Source: CBFDCQ01 sp965603355 | GTDB taxonomy: Bacteria; Hydrogenedentota; CAZGCA01; CBFDCQ01 | Length of the DNA: 64,000 nucleotides | Assembly: GCA_965603355.1 (NCBI GenBank) | Contig: CBFDCQ010000007.1 | Location: 19,047 to 83,046 of the forward strand | Direction: 5' to 3' | In this document: piece by piece, positions 1 to 8,233 of the stretch | How the letters are laid out: each line of letters opens with the position of its first letter | Position numbering within the stretch: the stretch's first letter is position 1 | Notes under the pieces: generated by a model | Told to the model about the DNA's origin: nothing | What the model saw: the letters and a program-made list of their open reading frames with translations, nothing else | Database searches by the model: none | Made by a program: the position numbers and the translations under genes

Positions 1-536
1 GCCCACTCGCAGGGCTCGTTCCCACCGCCGCCGCCGTACCACATCTTGAATATGCCGTTCTCGTGGATGACGTAGGGGTCCCACGTGCCGGTGCGGTCCC
101 ACTCGCCCTCGGCGCCTCTCGGCACAACCGGATTCGCTGAATCTTTGAGCCAGTGCACACCGTCGAGCGAGACTGCGTGGCCAATCTGGAGCGACTCGTA
201 CTCCGACGCATCCCAATCCTTCTCGCTGCGCACGCCCCAGGCCTCATAGTACATGTGCAGCACGTCGTCGACTTTCAGAACGGTCATCGACCCGAGCGCC
301 CCGGCATCCCACGTGCCCGTCTCTCCGGTCCTCAGGACAGGATTCCCGCCATACTCCCTCCACTCGTTCTCCCCTGCGAGCGCCTTGATAATCTGCTGGT
401 CGAAGGAGGTGTCCTTCAAGGCTTCGAGACGCTCGCCCAGCGGAGCGGCGCTCTTCTGTCCCGAGGTCCTACAGCTGCACAGGACAAAGGAAGTGCAGAC
501 TGCAGGTATCATTAACATCAATGCCACCTTCCTCAT
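1..536 (-). CDS. Lipoprotein with glycosidase-like beta-propeller repeats (C-terminus off the window)
   Basis: Partial gene running off the left edge; about 178 N-terminal residues are present. The start is ATG with a very strong Shine-Dalgarno (GGAGGAGGAAC) just upstream. Residues 1-20 form a signal peptide ending in a Cys-rich lipobox-like stretch (FVLCSC), so the product is probably an outer-envelope lipoprotein. The rest contains two blade-like repeats with the pattern GTWDxG...M.VLKVDDVLHMYYEAW and GTWDPYVIHENGIFKMWYGG. These resemble the five-bladed propellers of GH43/GH32/GH130-like glycosidases and their relatives. The catalytic acidic residues cannot be judged from the fragment, so the substrate is unknown. 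It lies upstream in the same direction only of sequence outside the window; trpF ends 49 bp before it. Confidence 0.75.
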   Translation of the reverse strand, partial: MRKVALMLMIPAVCTSFVLCSCRTSGQKSAAPLGERLEALKDTSFDQQIIKALAGENEWREYGGNPVLRTGETGTWDAGALGSMTVLKVDDVLHMYYEAWGVRSEKDWDASEYESLQIGHAVSLDGVHWLKDSANPVVPRGAEGEWDRTGTWDPYVIHENGIFKMWYGGGGGNEPCEW

Positions 537-585
537 CGTTCCTCCTCCCTCCGGATTACACTGGTTCTTGACACGGCAGCAGCAG

Positions 586-1269
586 TCATCTTTCGTCTTG
601 CGCAATTTCGGACACGGCCGCGTTGAAGTTGTCTACAAGCGCCCGCACTTTGTCGGGATCTTTCTTCCCTTTCGACGCCTCGACGCCGCTGGCAAGGTCT
701 ATGCCGTACGGACGCACCTCGAGGACGGCACTACGAACGTTGTCCGGATCGATTCCCCCGGCGAGGAATACAGGTATGGGAACCCGATCGACGATCCCTG
801 CAGCAGCGTCCCAGTCGGCGACTTTGCCGGTACCGCCGAGCCGCAAAAACCCCTCGCTGGCGTCAACGCTGTCCACAAGAAACGCGTCAGCACCGGCATC
901 GACGTACTCCTCCGGCGACGCCTCGCCCGGAACGGGCGGAACGTGGATCGTCTTCCAGACATCGCATCCCAATCGAGACTTCAGCTTCTTCACGAGTTCC
1001 GGCGATTCCCTGCAGACAAGCTGCACGGCGGACGGGCCTATCTCTCGCACAACTTCTTCCGCTTCTTCAACAGTCGGCTCGCACATCAATATGACTACCG
1101 GAATCTCCGATGCGGCAGCAACCGCACAAGCCCGCTCGAGCGAGAGGCTTCTCTCCGAAACGCTCACGTTGACGAGGATGCCGCAGTAGTCGGCCCCGGA
1201 ACTCCCGACGAGTTTGGCGTCCTCGACGTTCGCGACGCCGCAGATCTTCAGTCGCGGTCGGTATGACAT
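586..1269 (-). CDS. trpF: Phosphoribosylanthranilate isomerase
   Basis: Cytosolic TIM-barrel enzyme of tryptophan synthesis, converting N-(5-phosphoribosyl)anthranilate to the CdRP ketose. The 227-residue protein has the family landmarks in order: LKICG at the N-terminus (Cys10 is the expected general base), a conserved Asp in FLVDS (general acid), GGTGKVADWD, LAGGIDPDNV, and GIDLASGVE...KGKKDPDKV, which forms the phosphate-binding end. The start chosen is the ATG at 1269 because AAGGAGG lies 5-8 nt upstream; an in-frame start 11 codons earlier lacks this. No other trp genes are adjacent, so it is an orphan member of the pathway here. It may be co-transcribed with the lipoprotein gene that follows 49 bp later. 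Confidence 0.93.
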   Translation of the reverse strand: MSYRPRLKICGVANVEDAKLVGSSGADYCGILVNVSVSERSLSLERACAVAAASEIPVVILMCEPTVEEAEEVVREIGPSAVQLVCRESPELVKKLKSRLGCDVWKTIHVPPVPGEASPEEYVDAGADAFLVDSVDASEGFLRLGGTGKVADWDAAAGIVDRVPIPVFLAGGIDPDNVRSAVLEVRPYGIDLASGVEASKGKKDPDKVRALVDNFNAAVSEIAQDER

Positions 1270-1387
1270 CTCATTCCTCCTTGCCAGCCACGCGCGCGCC
1301 AATCAGTCCATCGGTTTATACCATGATCCGCGCAAAGCAATGTTACTACAACGTGTTACGGTTTTCAAGAATCACCATGCGAACGGG

Positions 1388-1417
1388 TTGCCGGGAAGTG
1401 CCATATTGTGGTAATAT
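1388..1417 (+). promoter_or_regulatory. Candidate sigma70 promoter for the Na/Pi cotransporter gene
   Basis: TTGCCG at 1388-1393 and TAATAT at 1412-1417 are separated by 18 nt. They lie about 130 nt before the start at 1549 in an otherwise empty 279-bp divergent region. The match is moderate and rests on sequence only. Confidence 0.4.
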
Positions 1418-1548
1418 CGGGCGGTTTGCGGACCAGCAAGGTTGGCGTCGATCCCGGGCCGAGTAAGATCTGGATCGGCAGTTCGACTCTCCGGAGAGGA
1501 GATGTCGTAGAGACCATAACGATCGAGCGAAGTTGAAGGCTGTCACCC

Positions 1549-2697
1549 ATGGAAAGTTCCCGCGCCAAAGAGAGACTCCTGGTAGCGTCGCGTTGGCTGA
1601 GACTTGTCCTGTTCCTGTTCCTGTTCCTCTTAAGCATCGACCTGATGGGCGTGGCGTTGAAGATGCTCGGAAAGGACGTGGCTGAAAGAATCCTGGGCCT
1701 GACCAGCAACCCGGTCGCCGGTCTGTTCATCGGCATTCTCGCGACAAGCCTTGTGCAGAGTTCCTCGGCCACTACATCGACCGTGGTCACCATGACTGCT
1801 GCCGGCGTGCTGAGCGTGCGCAACGCGATTCCCATTGTGATGGGCGCAAACATCGGGACTACGGTTACAAACATACTCGTGTCACTCGTGCACGTTACTC
1901 GAAAGGACGAGTTCAATCGCGCTTTTGGCGGCGCGATAGTCCATGACGTCTTCAACCTCCTTGCCGTGGCGGTGTTTCTGCCTCTGGAAATGGCCACGCA
2001 TTTCATCCAACACAGTGCTGAAAAGTTGACAGCGGTCCTGGATAGCGCCGGCGGGCTCAAGGTAGCGAGCCCCGTCAAGCTCGTCGTCCGCCCTATCAGT
2101 GACGCCCTCAAACACTTCCTCACGGACGTGGCGGGGTTGGCTCAGCGGGTTGGCGGTGTGCTGTTGCTGGTGCTTGCGGCGGTGCTTCTGTTCCTGTCAC
2201 TTTACCTCATTGTGAAACTGATCCGATCGTTGGTGCTCGGGACTCTGGAGAGCTTCTTCAACAAGCGGTTGTTCGTGAACGCCGGTTTCTTCTTTGTTAT
2301 CGGACTGGTTATCACCGCGATCGTTCAGAGCAGCTCCGTGACAACGTCGTTGGTTGTTCCGCTCATCGGTGCCGGCGTGTTGACGGTGGAACGAGTTTAT
2401 CCGTACATGCTCGGCGCGAACATAGGAACCACCGTCACCGGGTTTCTCGCGTCGCTCGCAGCCGTGGCTACCGGGGGCGCGTCCACCGGCGTGACGGTGG
2501 CGCTGAGCCATCTGTTTTTCAACATATGCGGCGCGGGCGTTTTCTATCCGTTGCGGTTCATCCCGATATCGCTCGCAAAAGCGTTTGGCGAACGCGCCGC
2601 GAACTCCAAGCTGTTCGCGCTGTCATACCTTCTCATCGTTTTCTTTATGGTGCCGTTTGTGATACTATTACTCCAAAAGTACGCCCTAGCGAGGTGA
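1549..2697 (+). CDS. Na/Pi cotransporter family protein (NptA/PNaS type)
   Basis: Integral inner-membrane protein of 382 residues with two inverted-repeat halves, each bearing the signature of sodium-phosphate cotransporters (PF02690): VQSSSATT at residues 69-76 and VQSSSVTT at 259-266, each followed by a GANIGTTVT motif (around 99-107 and again near 290). Eight or more hydrophobic segments are visible. The expected role is Na+-coupled phosphate movement, either import or low-affinity export. A PhoU-domain gene follows after only 6 bp, a common pairing in which PhoU acts on or senses through the carrier. Many homologues carry the PhoU domain as a C-terminal fusion; here it is a separate gene. 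Confidence 0.88.
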   Translation: MESSRAKERLLVASRWLRLVLFLFLFLLSIDLMGVALKMLGKDVAERILGLTSNPVAGLFIGILATSLVQSSSATTSTVVTMTAAGVLSVRNAIPIVMGANIGTTVTNILVSLVHVTRKDEFNRAFGGAIVHDVFNLLAVAVFLPLEMATHFIQHSAEKLTAVLDSAGGLKVASPVKLVVRPISDALKHFLTDVAGLAQRVGGVLLLVLAAVLLFLSLYLIVKLIRSLVLGTLESFFNKRLFVNAGFFFVIGLVITAIVQSSSVTTSLVVPLIGAGVLTVERVYPYMLGANIGTTVTGFLASLAAVATGGASTGVTVALSHLFFNICGAGVFYPLRFIPISLAKAFGERAANSKLFALSYLLIVFFMVPFVILLLQKYALAR

Positions 2698-2703
2698 TAC
2701 ATC

Positions 2704-3375
2704 ATGTTGGCTGAGATACTGGCGGTTCTGAGAGCTCACGACACACTGGGCGAGGCGTTGGAACTGTACAACTCGATGGTCGAGAACGTCAGGCAGATGT
2801 ACGCACTGGTAATGGCCGCGCTGCGCGGTGAGAGTTCGGCGGATGCCGTGCAGGACAAGGTCTACGAGATCGACAAAACGGTCAACGAACAGGAACGCAG
2901 CGTCCGGCGCATGCTCGTCAACCATCTCTCGCTCAGGACGCGGCACGATGCGCCGGCCTGCCTGGTGCTGATGAGCGTGGTAAAGGACACCGAGCGGTTG
3001 GGGGACTACTGCAAGAACCTGTTCGAGGTGGCGGAGATGTTCGGTCAGCCTCTTGCGCAGGGTCGGTACATGACGCCGTTGGTAGATATCAGCAAGAAGG
3101 TCGAGTCTCTGCTTGCGAGGGTCGGTGAGGCGTTTGTTAAATCCGAACGCGAGATCGCCATCGCAGTCTGTCACGACAGCCATACGGTAGCCTCGGAATG
3201 TGACATGATCCTGAAACAGCTCATTCAGGACAAGATTCCGACGAACAAGGCGGTGGCTTACTCGCTGCTTTCACGCTATTTCAAACGTCTGGCGCGTCAT
3301 CTGGGCAACATCGCATCGAGCGTGATCGTAGGCGTTGAGCAGATTGATTTCGAGCACCGTTCGTCGCGCGGTTAG
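2704..3375 (+). CDS. PhoU domain protein
   Basis: 223-residue, all-helical soluble protein with two PhoU-type three-helix bundles. The segments VVKDTERLGDYCKNLFEVAE (residues about 97-116) and FKRLARHLGNIASSVIVGVEQI (about 194-215) show the family E/D-R-x-G-D-x-x-x-N metal-site pattern, the second copy in a relaxed form. The start is ATG with AGGTGAT 5-8 nt upstream, and the gap from the preceding Na/Pi carrier is 6 bp. It is most likely an accessory regulator of that carrier rather than the classical PstSCAB-PhoR PhoU, because no pst or phoR genes are nearby. Confidence 0.88.
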   Translation: MLAEILAVLRAHDTLGEALELYNSMVENVRQMYALVMAALRGESSADAVQDKVYEIDKTVNEQERSVRRMLVNHLSLRTRHDAPACLVLMSVVKDTERLGDYCKNLFEVAEMFGQPLAQGRYMTPLVDISKKVESLLARVGEAFVKSEREIAIAVCHDSHTVASECDMILKQLIQDKIPTNKAVAYSLLSRYFKRLARHLGNIASSVIVGVEQIDFEHRSSRG

Positions 3376-3486
3376 GGCTTCGGTCCGCATCAGATACTCG
3401 CTTCTCTCCGCATTCTCGAACTTCCCATTGCAGGATGCGCCGTCGTCCACCCCGCGTGACAGGTATCGAGACGGAGAACGTGCGCG

Positions 3487-4470
3487 TTGCTTACTCCCAG
3501 CGATATCGGAATCATATTGAGCTACCGCTGTCTCACGCGTTGCAAACACTGCCTGTACGCCTGCGGTTTGCAGTGGAAAGACTGGTTCGACCCGGACGAG
3601 CTGCGTGAGGCGGTGGCCGCGATGCACGTCTGGAAACACGGGTTCCAGGTTCATCTTACCGGCGGCGAACCTTTCCTGAACCTGCCTCTACTGGAGGAAG
3701 CAGTCAGCATAGTCGCGGAAGGAGGCATCCCTCAGTACGTCGAGACGAACGCGTCCTGGTGCTCGGACGAGGAAACGGCACGCGAACAGCTCACTCGGCT
3801 GCATGACCGCGGTCTACGTGCAATCCTGATAAGCTGTTCGCCGTTTCAGTGCGAGACAATCCCGCTCGCACGCGTGCTACTCTGCGCGGAAGTCTCAGCC
3901 GAGCTGTTTGGAAACGATAACGTCACACTCTACCTGCCGCACTGGGCCGGCGTCATTGCCCGGTTCGGTGTCGAGGAACCCGTACCGCTGCAGGCTTACC
4001 TCGATAGATACGGTGAGGAGAAAGCCGGCGAACTTTTCTGGGAAGGTTATGGTCTAATAGGCGGCGGACGGTCGAGCTACCGGCTCGGACACCTGACGAA
4101 CCGGTATCCCGCATCAGCATTTTCCGGGGACGACTGTCGCCGCGAACTGCTTTTTCCCCACCACTCGCACTTCGATCTGTACGGCAACCACATATCGTGG
4201 TTCTGCGGCGGTCTCAACGTCGGCCGCTGGCGCGACTTGGCGCAGACGATTCGCGACTTCGAACAGGGACGATACCCGCAGATCATTGAAATGCTGGTCA
4301 CGGGCGGCGCTTCCGCCCTTTTCGAGTTCGCCGGCCGGAACCATGATTATGAGGAACTTCCGGACGGTTACACGAGCAAATGCCACCTTTGCGTGGATGT
4401 CCGCAAACACCTCTCAACGCGGGACGAGTTCCCGGAACTCCAGCCGCAACAGTTCTACACCGAGCTGTGA
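3487..4470 (+). CDS. Radical SAM protein, function unknown
   Basis: 327 residues, read from a TTG start preceded by GGAGAA at 9 nt; an in-frame stop lies 30 nt upstream, so few alternatives exist. Cys15, Cys19 and Cys22 form the CxxxCxxC motif that binds the [4Fe-4S]-SAM cluster, and HLTGGEPF near residue 58 is the SAM-binding GGE motif. The C-terminal third has further cysteines (DDC, WFCGG and a final KCHLC) that could hold an auxiliary cluster, as in SPASM/Twitch enzymes, though spacing does not match a canonical SPASM domain. No substrate peptide gene or partner enzyme is visible beside it: PhoU is upstream and convergent glmS downstream. The reaction cannot be assigned. Confidence 0.85.
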   Translation: MLTPSDIGIILSYRCLTRCKHCLYACGLQWKDWFDPDELREAVAAMHVWKHGFQVHLTGGEPFLNLPLLEEAVSIVAEGGIPQYVETNASWCSDEETAREQLTRLHDRGLRAILISCSPFQCETIPLARVLLCAEVSAELFGNDNVTLYLPHWAGVIARFGVEEPVPLQAYLDRYGEEKAGELFWEGYGLIGGGRSSYRLGHLTNRYPASAFSGDDCRRELLFPHHSHFDLYGNHISWFCGGLNVGRWRDLAQTIRDFEQGRYPQIIEMLVTGGASALFEFAGRNHDYEELPDGYTSKCHLCVDVRKHLSTRDEFPELQPQQFYTEL

Positions 4471-4533
4471 CCAGAATGCAGCTGAAACAGCTTTTTCCCC
4501 TCGTCCCGGGCAAGAGAGGAGCCTGGAATAGCC

Positions 4534-4559
4534 GTAGGGGCGCTGCTTGCCGCGCCCGC
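4534..4559. repeat. Short palindromic repeat (TAGGGGCGC...GCGCCC type)
   Basis: GTAGGGGCG, a short loop (CTGCTTGC) and CGCGCCC form an imperfect hairpin in the gap between the radical SAM gene and glmS. A near copy stands at 55193-55216 with the same CGCTTGC centre, so this is a dispersed element, not a local terminator. Confidence 0.6.
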
Positions 4560-4585
4560 ATCTTCACGAGAGGCTGGCCGATGAT

Positions 4586-4606
4586 GGGCGAGATGCCCGC
4601 CCTACC
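4586..4606. repeat. Short palindromic repeat (GGGCGAGATGCCCGCC type)
   Basis: GGGCGAGATGCCCGCCCTACC is a variant of the GGCGGGCGAGACGCCCGCC-CTACC element found at 55772 and 60965. It lies just after the convergent end of glmS and could double as a hairpin between the two convergent genes. Confidence 0.6.
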
Positions 4607-4624
4607 TGAGTCTGAGCGAGTCCC

Positions 4625-6454
4625 CTACTCCACCGTGACACTCTTGGCCAGGTTTCGCGGCTGGTCAACGTCGCAGCCGCGCTTCACGGCGATATGGTAC
4701 GCCAGAAGCTGCAGCGGGACAGCAACCAGCAGCGGCGAGAACTCTTCCGGGCAGTCAGGCACGTAAACGACCTCGTCGGAATACTCCTTAATCTCCTCGT
4801 CACCCTCGGTTGCCACGGATATGATAATACCGCTCCGCGCTTTGATCTCCTGAATGTTACTTACCATCTTGTCGTACACGTGGCCTTTCGGCACAATGCA
4901 TACTACCGGGAAGGTATCATCCACCAGCGCGATTGGACCATGTTTCATCTCCCCGGCACTGCACCCCTCGGCGTGGATGTAGGATATCTCCTTGAGTTTG
5001 AGCGCACCTTCAAGCGCGTTGGGGAAATTGTAGCTCCGGCCGAGGAACAGGAAGCTTGACGCCTTGTGATACTTGTCAGCACACCGGAGTATCGTACTCT
5101 GGTCGTCGAGCACGCGCTGGATCCTGTCCGGTATGGCGCGCAGTTCCGCGACCATCGCCTGCGCATCATCCTCGCTGATAGCGCCCTTCAGCCGACCGAG
5201 ATACACGGTGAACAGCCAGAACGACATCATCTGCGCCGTGTACGCTTTGGTGGAGGCCACTCCTATCTCAGGTCCCGCATGCGTGTAAATCACGCCGTCC
5301 GACTCGCGCGCAACACTCGACCCGACAACGTTGACTATCGACACGATCTTCGCGCCTTTGGCTTTCGCCTCCCTGATGCCCGCGAGCGTGTCAGCGGTCT
5401 CGCCCGATTGAGATACCGCTATGATAATGCTGTCAGGCCCCACGAGCGGGTCGCGATACCTGAACTCCGAAGAGAGTTCGACCTCAACCGGCGTTCGGGT
5501 GAACCGCTCTATGAGATACCTTCCGGTCAGGCCCGCGTGCCACGCAGTGCCGCAACAAGTCACGACGAACTTCCGGGCGGTTCTGAGTTCCTCCTCCGTG
5601 AGGTTCATCCCCTCAAGACTCACCTCGGCGGACCCCTCCGAAACGCGACCGCGCAGCGTGTTGCGGAGCGCCTCCGGCTGTTCGTGAATCTCTTTCAACA
5701 TGAAATGCTCGTACCCGCCTTTTTCCGCTGCACTGACATCCCACTCTATTGTTGACACAGGCATTTCTACCGGGTTGCCGTCCAAGTCCGTGACGAGGTA
5801 CCCGTCACGGCCTACCTCGATCACCTGCTCGTCGCGCAGATATATCACCTTGCGCGTGTACTCCAGGATGGCGGGCACGTCCGACGCGATCAGGTTCTCC
5901 CCCTGTCCGACCCCAAATATGAGCGGGCTGCCGGACCGCGCAGCAACCAGGACGTCGGGCGCTCGCGCGCACACCACACCTATCGCATACGCTCCTTCCA
6001 CCTCTTTGAGCGCGTCGCGGACCGCTTGCGCGAGTCCGTCTCTGTAATGTTTTTCTATCAGGTGGGCGATGACCTCGGTATCCGTATCCGACTTGAACGC
6101 GTGACCCTCGCTTCCCAGCCGTTCGCGCAGATCATGGTAATTCTCAATGATCCCGTTGTGCACGAGCGCAATTTCACCGGAACAGTCAAAATGGGGATGC
6201 GAGTTGCCCTCGCTCGGAACGCCGTGTGTCGCCCATCTTGTGTGTCCGATCCCAACGGTTCCTTGCAGAACGTTTTCAGCAAGAGCGGCATCGAGCACTT
6301 TCAGTTTCCCGGAACGTTTGATGCAGGTTAGCTCGCCGTCATGTATGACCGCGATCCCCGCAGAATCATACCCGCGATATTCCAGGCGGTGCAAACCGTC
6401 CATTATCGCCGGAGTCGCCTGTTTGCCCCCTATGTAACCTACAATTCCGCACAT
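4625..6454 (-). CDS. glmS: Glutamine--fructose-6-phosphate aminotransferase (isomerizing)
   Basis: Makes glucosamine-6-phosphate from fructose-6-phosphate and glutamine, the entry step to UDP-GlcNAc for peptidoglycan and LPS. The ATG at 6454 is preferred over the one 10 codons earlier because it has GGAGGAGAT directly upstream and puts Cys2 at the mature N-terminus (MCGIVGYIG), the Ntn-hydrolase nucleophile. The glutaminase domain (about 1-230) shows HTRWATHG, GNSHPH and HNGIIENY. Two SIS sugar-isomerase domains follow (VTCCGTAWHAG, SQSGETADT, STKAYTAQ), and the C-terminus ends DQPRNLAKSVTVE, as in all GlmS. Length (609) is normal. No glmS ribozyme was recognised in the roughly 100-nt leader. 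Confidence 0.97.
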   Translation of the reverse strand: MCGIVGYIGGKQATPAIMDGLHRLEYRGYDSAGIAVIHDGELTCIKRSGKLKVLDAALAENVLQGTVGIGHTRWATHGVPSEGNSHPHFDCSGEIALVHNGIIENYHDLRERLGSEGHAFKSDTDTEVIAHLIEKHYRDGLAQAVRDALKEVEGAYAIGVVCARAPDVLVAARSGSPLIFGVGQGENLIASDVPAILEYTRKVIYLRDEQVIEVGRDGYLVTDLDGNPVEMPVSTIEWDVSAAEKGGYEHFMLKEIHEQPEALRNTLRGRVSEGSAEVSLEGMNLTEEELRTARKFVVTCCGTAWHAGLTGRYLIERFTRTPVEVELSSEFRYRDPLVGPDSIIIAVSQSGETADTLAGIREAKAKGAKIVSIVNVVGSSVARESDGVIYTHAGPEIGVASTKAYTAQMMSFWLFTVYLGRLKGAISEDDAQAMVAELRAIPDRIQRVLDDQSTILRCADKYHKASSFLFLGRSYNFPNALEGALKLKEISYIHAEGCSAGEMKHGPIALVDDTFPVVCIVPKGHVYDKMVSNIQEIKARSGIIISVATEGDEEIKEYSDEVVYVPDCPEEFSPLLVAVPLQLLAYHIAVKRGCDVDQPRNLAKSVTVE

Positions 6455-6546
6455 ATCTCCTCCACTATGGTTTCCAAAAGGCACACAGCGTTTGGGCAGC
6501 GCGTCAGCACCCCCTCCGCCACCAACTTCCTTCGATGTAATGCCAT

Positions 6547-6576
6547 ATTATATCAAAACGCGCGCCGTTTGCCCAA
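6547..6576 (-). promoter_or_regulatory. Candidate sigma70 promoter for glmS
   Basis: On the minus strand TTGGGC and a perfect TATAAT are separated by 18 nt, about 95 nt before the glmS start. Confidence 0.5.
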
Positions 6577-6667
6577 CAGTGCAGCAATAGCACCCCACTG
6601 ATCCCCGGTTTCTGAGACGGTTTGCAGGAGAAATCGGGATGATTGCGGTCATGAATCAGATCCGCCC

Positions 6668-6695
6668 TTGCGAAAACGCGCTCTTATGGTATAAT
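6668..6695 (+). promoter_or_regulatory. Candidate extended -10 promoter for the flippase-like gene
   Basis: TTGCGA, a 16-nt spacer and a perfect TATAAT preceded by TGG (extended -10) lie about 70 nt before the TTG start at 6767. Confidence 0.6.
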
Positions 6696-6766
6696 AGCGC
6701 GAACTTCATCGGGGCGGTCCGTAGCGGAAGCGGACTCTAAATGCTGCTCATGAAGGGAGAGACCTC

Positions 6767-7831
6767 TTGAAACACTTGCGCTTGTGGATAGGTTTGGCCA
6801 TCGGAGCATTCTTCATATGGCTGCTTTTTCGGCGGGTCGATTTTCAGGCGCTCGCATACTCATTGCGGGAGACAAGATACTTTTTGCTGGTGCCGTCGCT
6901 GGCGTTGGTGTTCGTGAGCTTCGTCATGCGAACGTACCGGTGGCGGTTCTTCTTCGTCGGCGATGGGCACATTCCTTTTAGAAAGCTCTTCACCGCCACA
7001 ATGATAGGGTATATGGGAAACGTGGTGTTGCCGGCGCGTGCCGGCGAGTTCATACGCGCTTACGTCATCAGTAAAACCGGGAGCGGGGTCGCGGCAACCA
7101 AGGCGTTCGCGACTATCGTTGCCGAAAGGGTCCTCGACGGGATTTGTCTTGTAGCACTTCTCTGTCTCAGTATGCTCGTCTTACCTTCCAACAAGCCAGT
7201 GACGATCCCGAGTGGGACGTTGTTCGAGCGGTCCGTGACGATCCATATTGAGGGGCTGGTCGCCACTGCTCTCGGCGTGCTCGCAGTGGCGGTGGCACTC
7301 ACCGCTCTAGTCTATCTTAGAGAAAATGTCGTTTCGAGAATAGTCGGCAAGGTTTTCTCGCTCTTCTCAGACCGTGCGGCGGAGCACGCGACGCACTTGG
7401 TCGCCTCGTTCGCGAGCGGCCTCCATGTCGTGCGACACGGGAAGCGGCTCGCATCTGTCAGTTTCCTGTCGCTGCTTGTGTGGTTGCCGGCCGGGCTGGC
7501 AATATATCCTGTGCTCCGCGCGTTTCCGACGGAGGTCCAATGGCCCTGGTACACGTCACTTGTCGTGCTGGCAGTAGTGTGCGTCGGGGTAATGATCCCA
7601 GCCGCGCCGGGTTTCGTGGGAACGTTTCACGCTGCGTGCGTCGCCGGTCTGCTGCTGTGCGCCCCGGTCGATTTCGACACTGCGCTGGCGTTCTCGGTGG
7701 TTTACCACGGGGCAAACATGGTTGTTCTGATCATTGCCGGTCTGATATGCTTGGGAGTGGAAAACGTCTCCTTCCTCGATGTAGTGCGAAGGGCAGAAAG
7801 CGGCACGGCCGAGGACGCACCCGCCAACTGA
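6767..7831 (+). CDS. Flippase-like / LPG synthase transmembrane-domain protein (UPF0104)
   Basis: 354-residue inner-membrane protein with about eight hydrophobic helices, matching the lysylphosphatidylglycerol synthase TM-region family (PF03706). Signature stretches are FVMRTYRWRFFF (residues 46-57), TATMIGYMGNVVLPARAGEFIRAYVI (around 77-102) and, near the end, VMIPAAPGFVGTFHAAC. It lacks the soluble aminoacyl-transferase domain of MprF, so it is the lipid-translocase half only; the transported lipid is unknown. The TTG start is chosen because GAAGGGAGAG sits 7-15 nt upstream and the only nearby ATG is out of frame and stops at once. A small J-protein gene follows after 37 bp and may share the transcript. 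Confidence 0.8.
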   Translation: MKHLRLWIGLAIGAFFIWLLFRRVDFQALAYSLRETRYFLLVPSLALVFVSFVMRTYRWRFFFVGDGHIPFRKLFTATMIGYMGNVVLPARAGEFIRAYVISKTGSGVAATKAFATIVAERVLDGICLVALLCLSMLVLPSNKPVTIPSGTLFERSVTIHIEGLVATALGVLAVAVALTALVYLRENVVSRIVGKVFSLFSDRAAEHATHLVASFASGLHVVRHGKRLASVSFLSLLVWLPAGLAIYPVLRAFPTEVQWPWYTSLVVLAVVCVGVMIPAAPGFVGTFHAACVAGLLLCAPVDFDTALAFSVVYHGANMVVLIIAGLICLGVENVSFLDVVRRAESGTAEDAPAN

Positions 7832-7868
7832 GAAGGTGGAAAACCTAACGTGAAATGGTGATGCCAAC

Positions 7869-8225
7869 ATGCTTGTAAGTCCTCACGAGGTGATGGTGGT
7901 TGTCGGCTCTGCAGCGCTCCTGTTGCTGTTTGCCACCAAGTTCGGCCTCCTGAAGCGGAGTTTCAACAGATTCGTGTCCGAGTTTCGTCAGGCATTGCAC
8001 GGGACGGATGAGGAAGCGCACGACGGCAAGGACCGCGCACAACATCATGTCGAAGGGAACGATATATGCTATCAACTTCTTGGCATCACGCCGTCCGCCA
8101 CGCCGGAGGAAATAAGAGAAGCTTATCGAAGAAAGGCAAAACAGTATCACCCCGATAAAGGGGGCGACCCTGATATGATGCGCGCCATTACGGAAGCATA
8201 TCGAAAACTCTCGAAGCGCCGGTGA
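7869..8225 (+). CDS. Small membrane-anchored J-domain protein
   Basis: 118 residues. Residues about 8-22 form one transmembrane helix, followed by a charged linker and a C-terminal J-domain (about 66-118) with the catalytic HPD at residues 94-96 inside KQYHPDKGGD. There is no Gly/Phe or zinc-finger region, so it is a type III J-protein that would stimulate DnaK ATPase at the membrane. The topology recalls DjlA- or Tim14-like co-chaperones. The HPD is intact, so it should be active. Its client is unknown; the adjacent flippase-like protein is one possibility by context only. Confidence 0.85.
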   Translation: MLVSPHEVMVVVGSAALLLLFATKFGLLKRSFNRFVSEFRQALHGTDEEAHDGKDRAQHHVEGNDICYQLLGITPSATPEEIREAYRRKAKQYHPDKGGDPDMMRAITEAYRKLSKRR

Positions 8226-8233
8226 TGCGATGA

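Larger units (their letters stand above)
6455..6766. other. Divergent intergenic region with two promoters
   Basis: 312 bp between glmS and the flippase-like gene. It holds the two outward-facing promoters listed separately. I see no RNA gene, riboswitch or repeat in the remainder. Confidence 0.6.

Noticed and set aside
253..1266. Long plus-strand open frame across the first 1.3 kb
   Set aside because: It is the antisense shadow of the lipoprotein gene (1-536) and trpF (586-1269), both of which have family motifs and strong ribosome-binding sites.
6455..6550. glmS ribozyme in the glmS leader
   Set aside because: The leader is only about 90 nt from the predicted promoter and shows none of the conserved ribozyme core.
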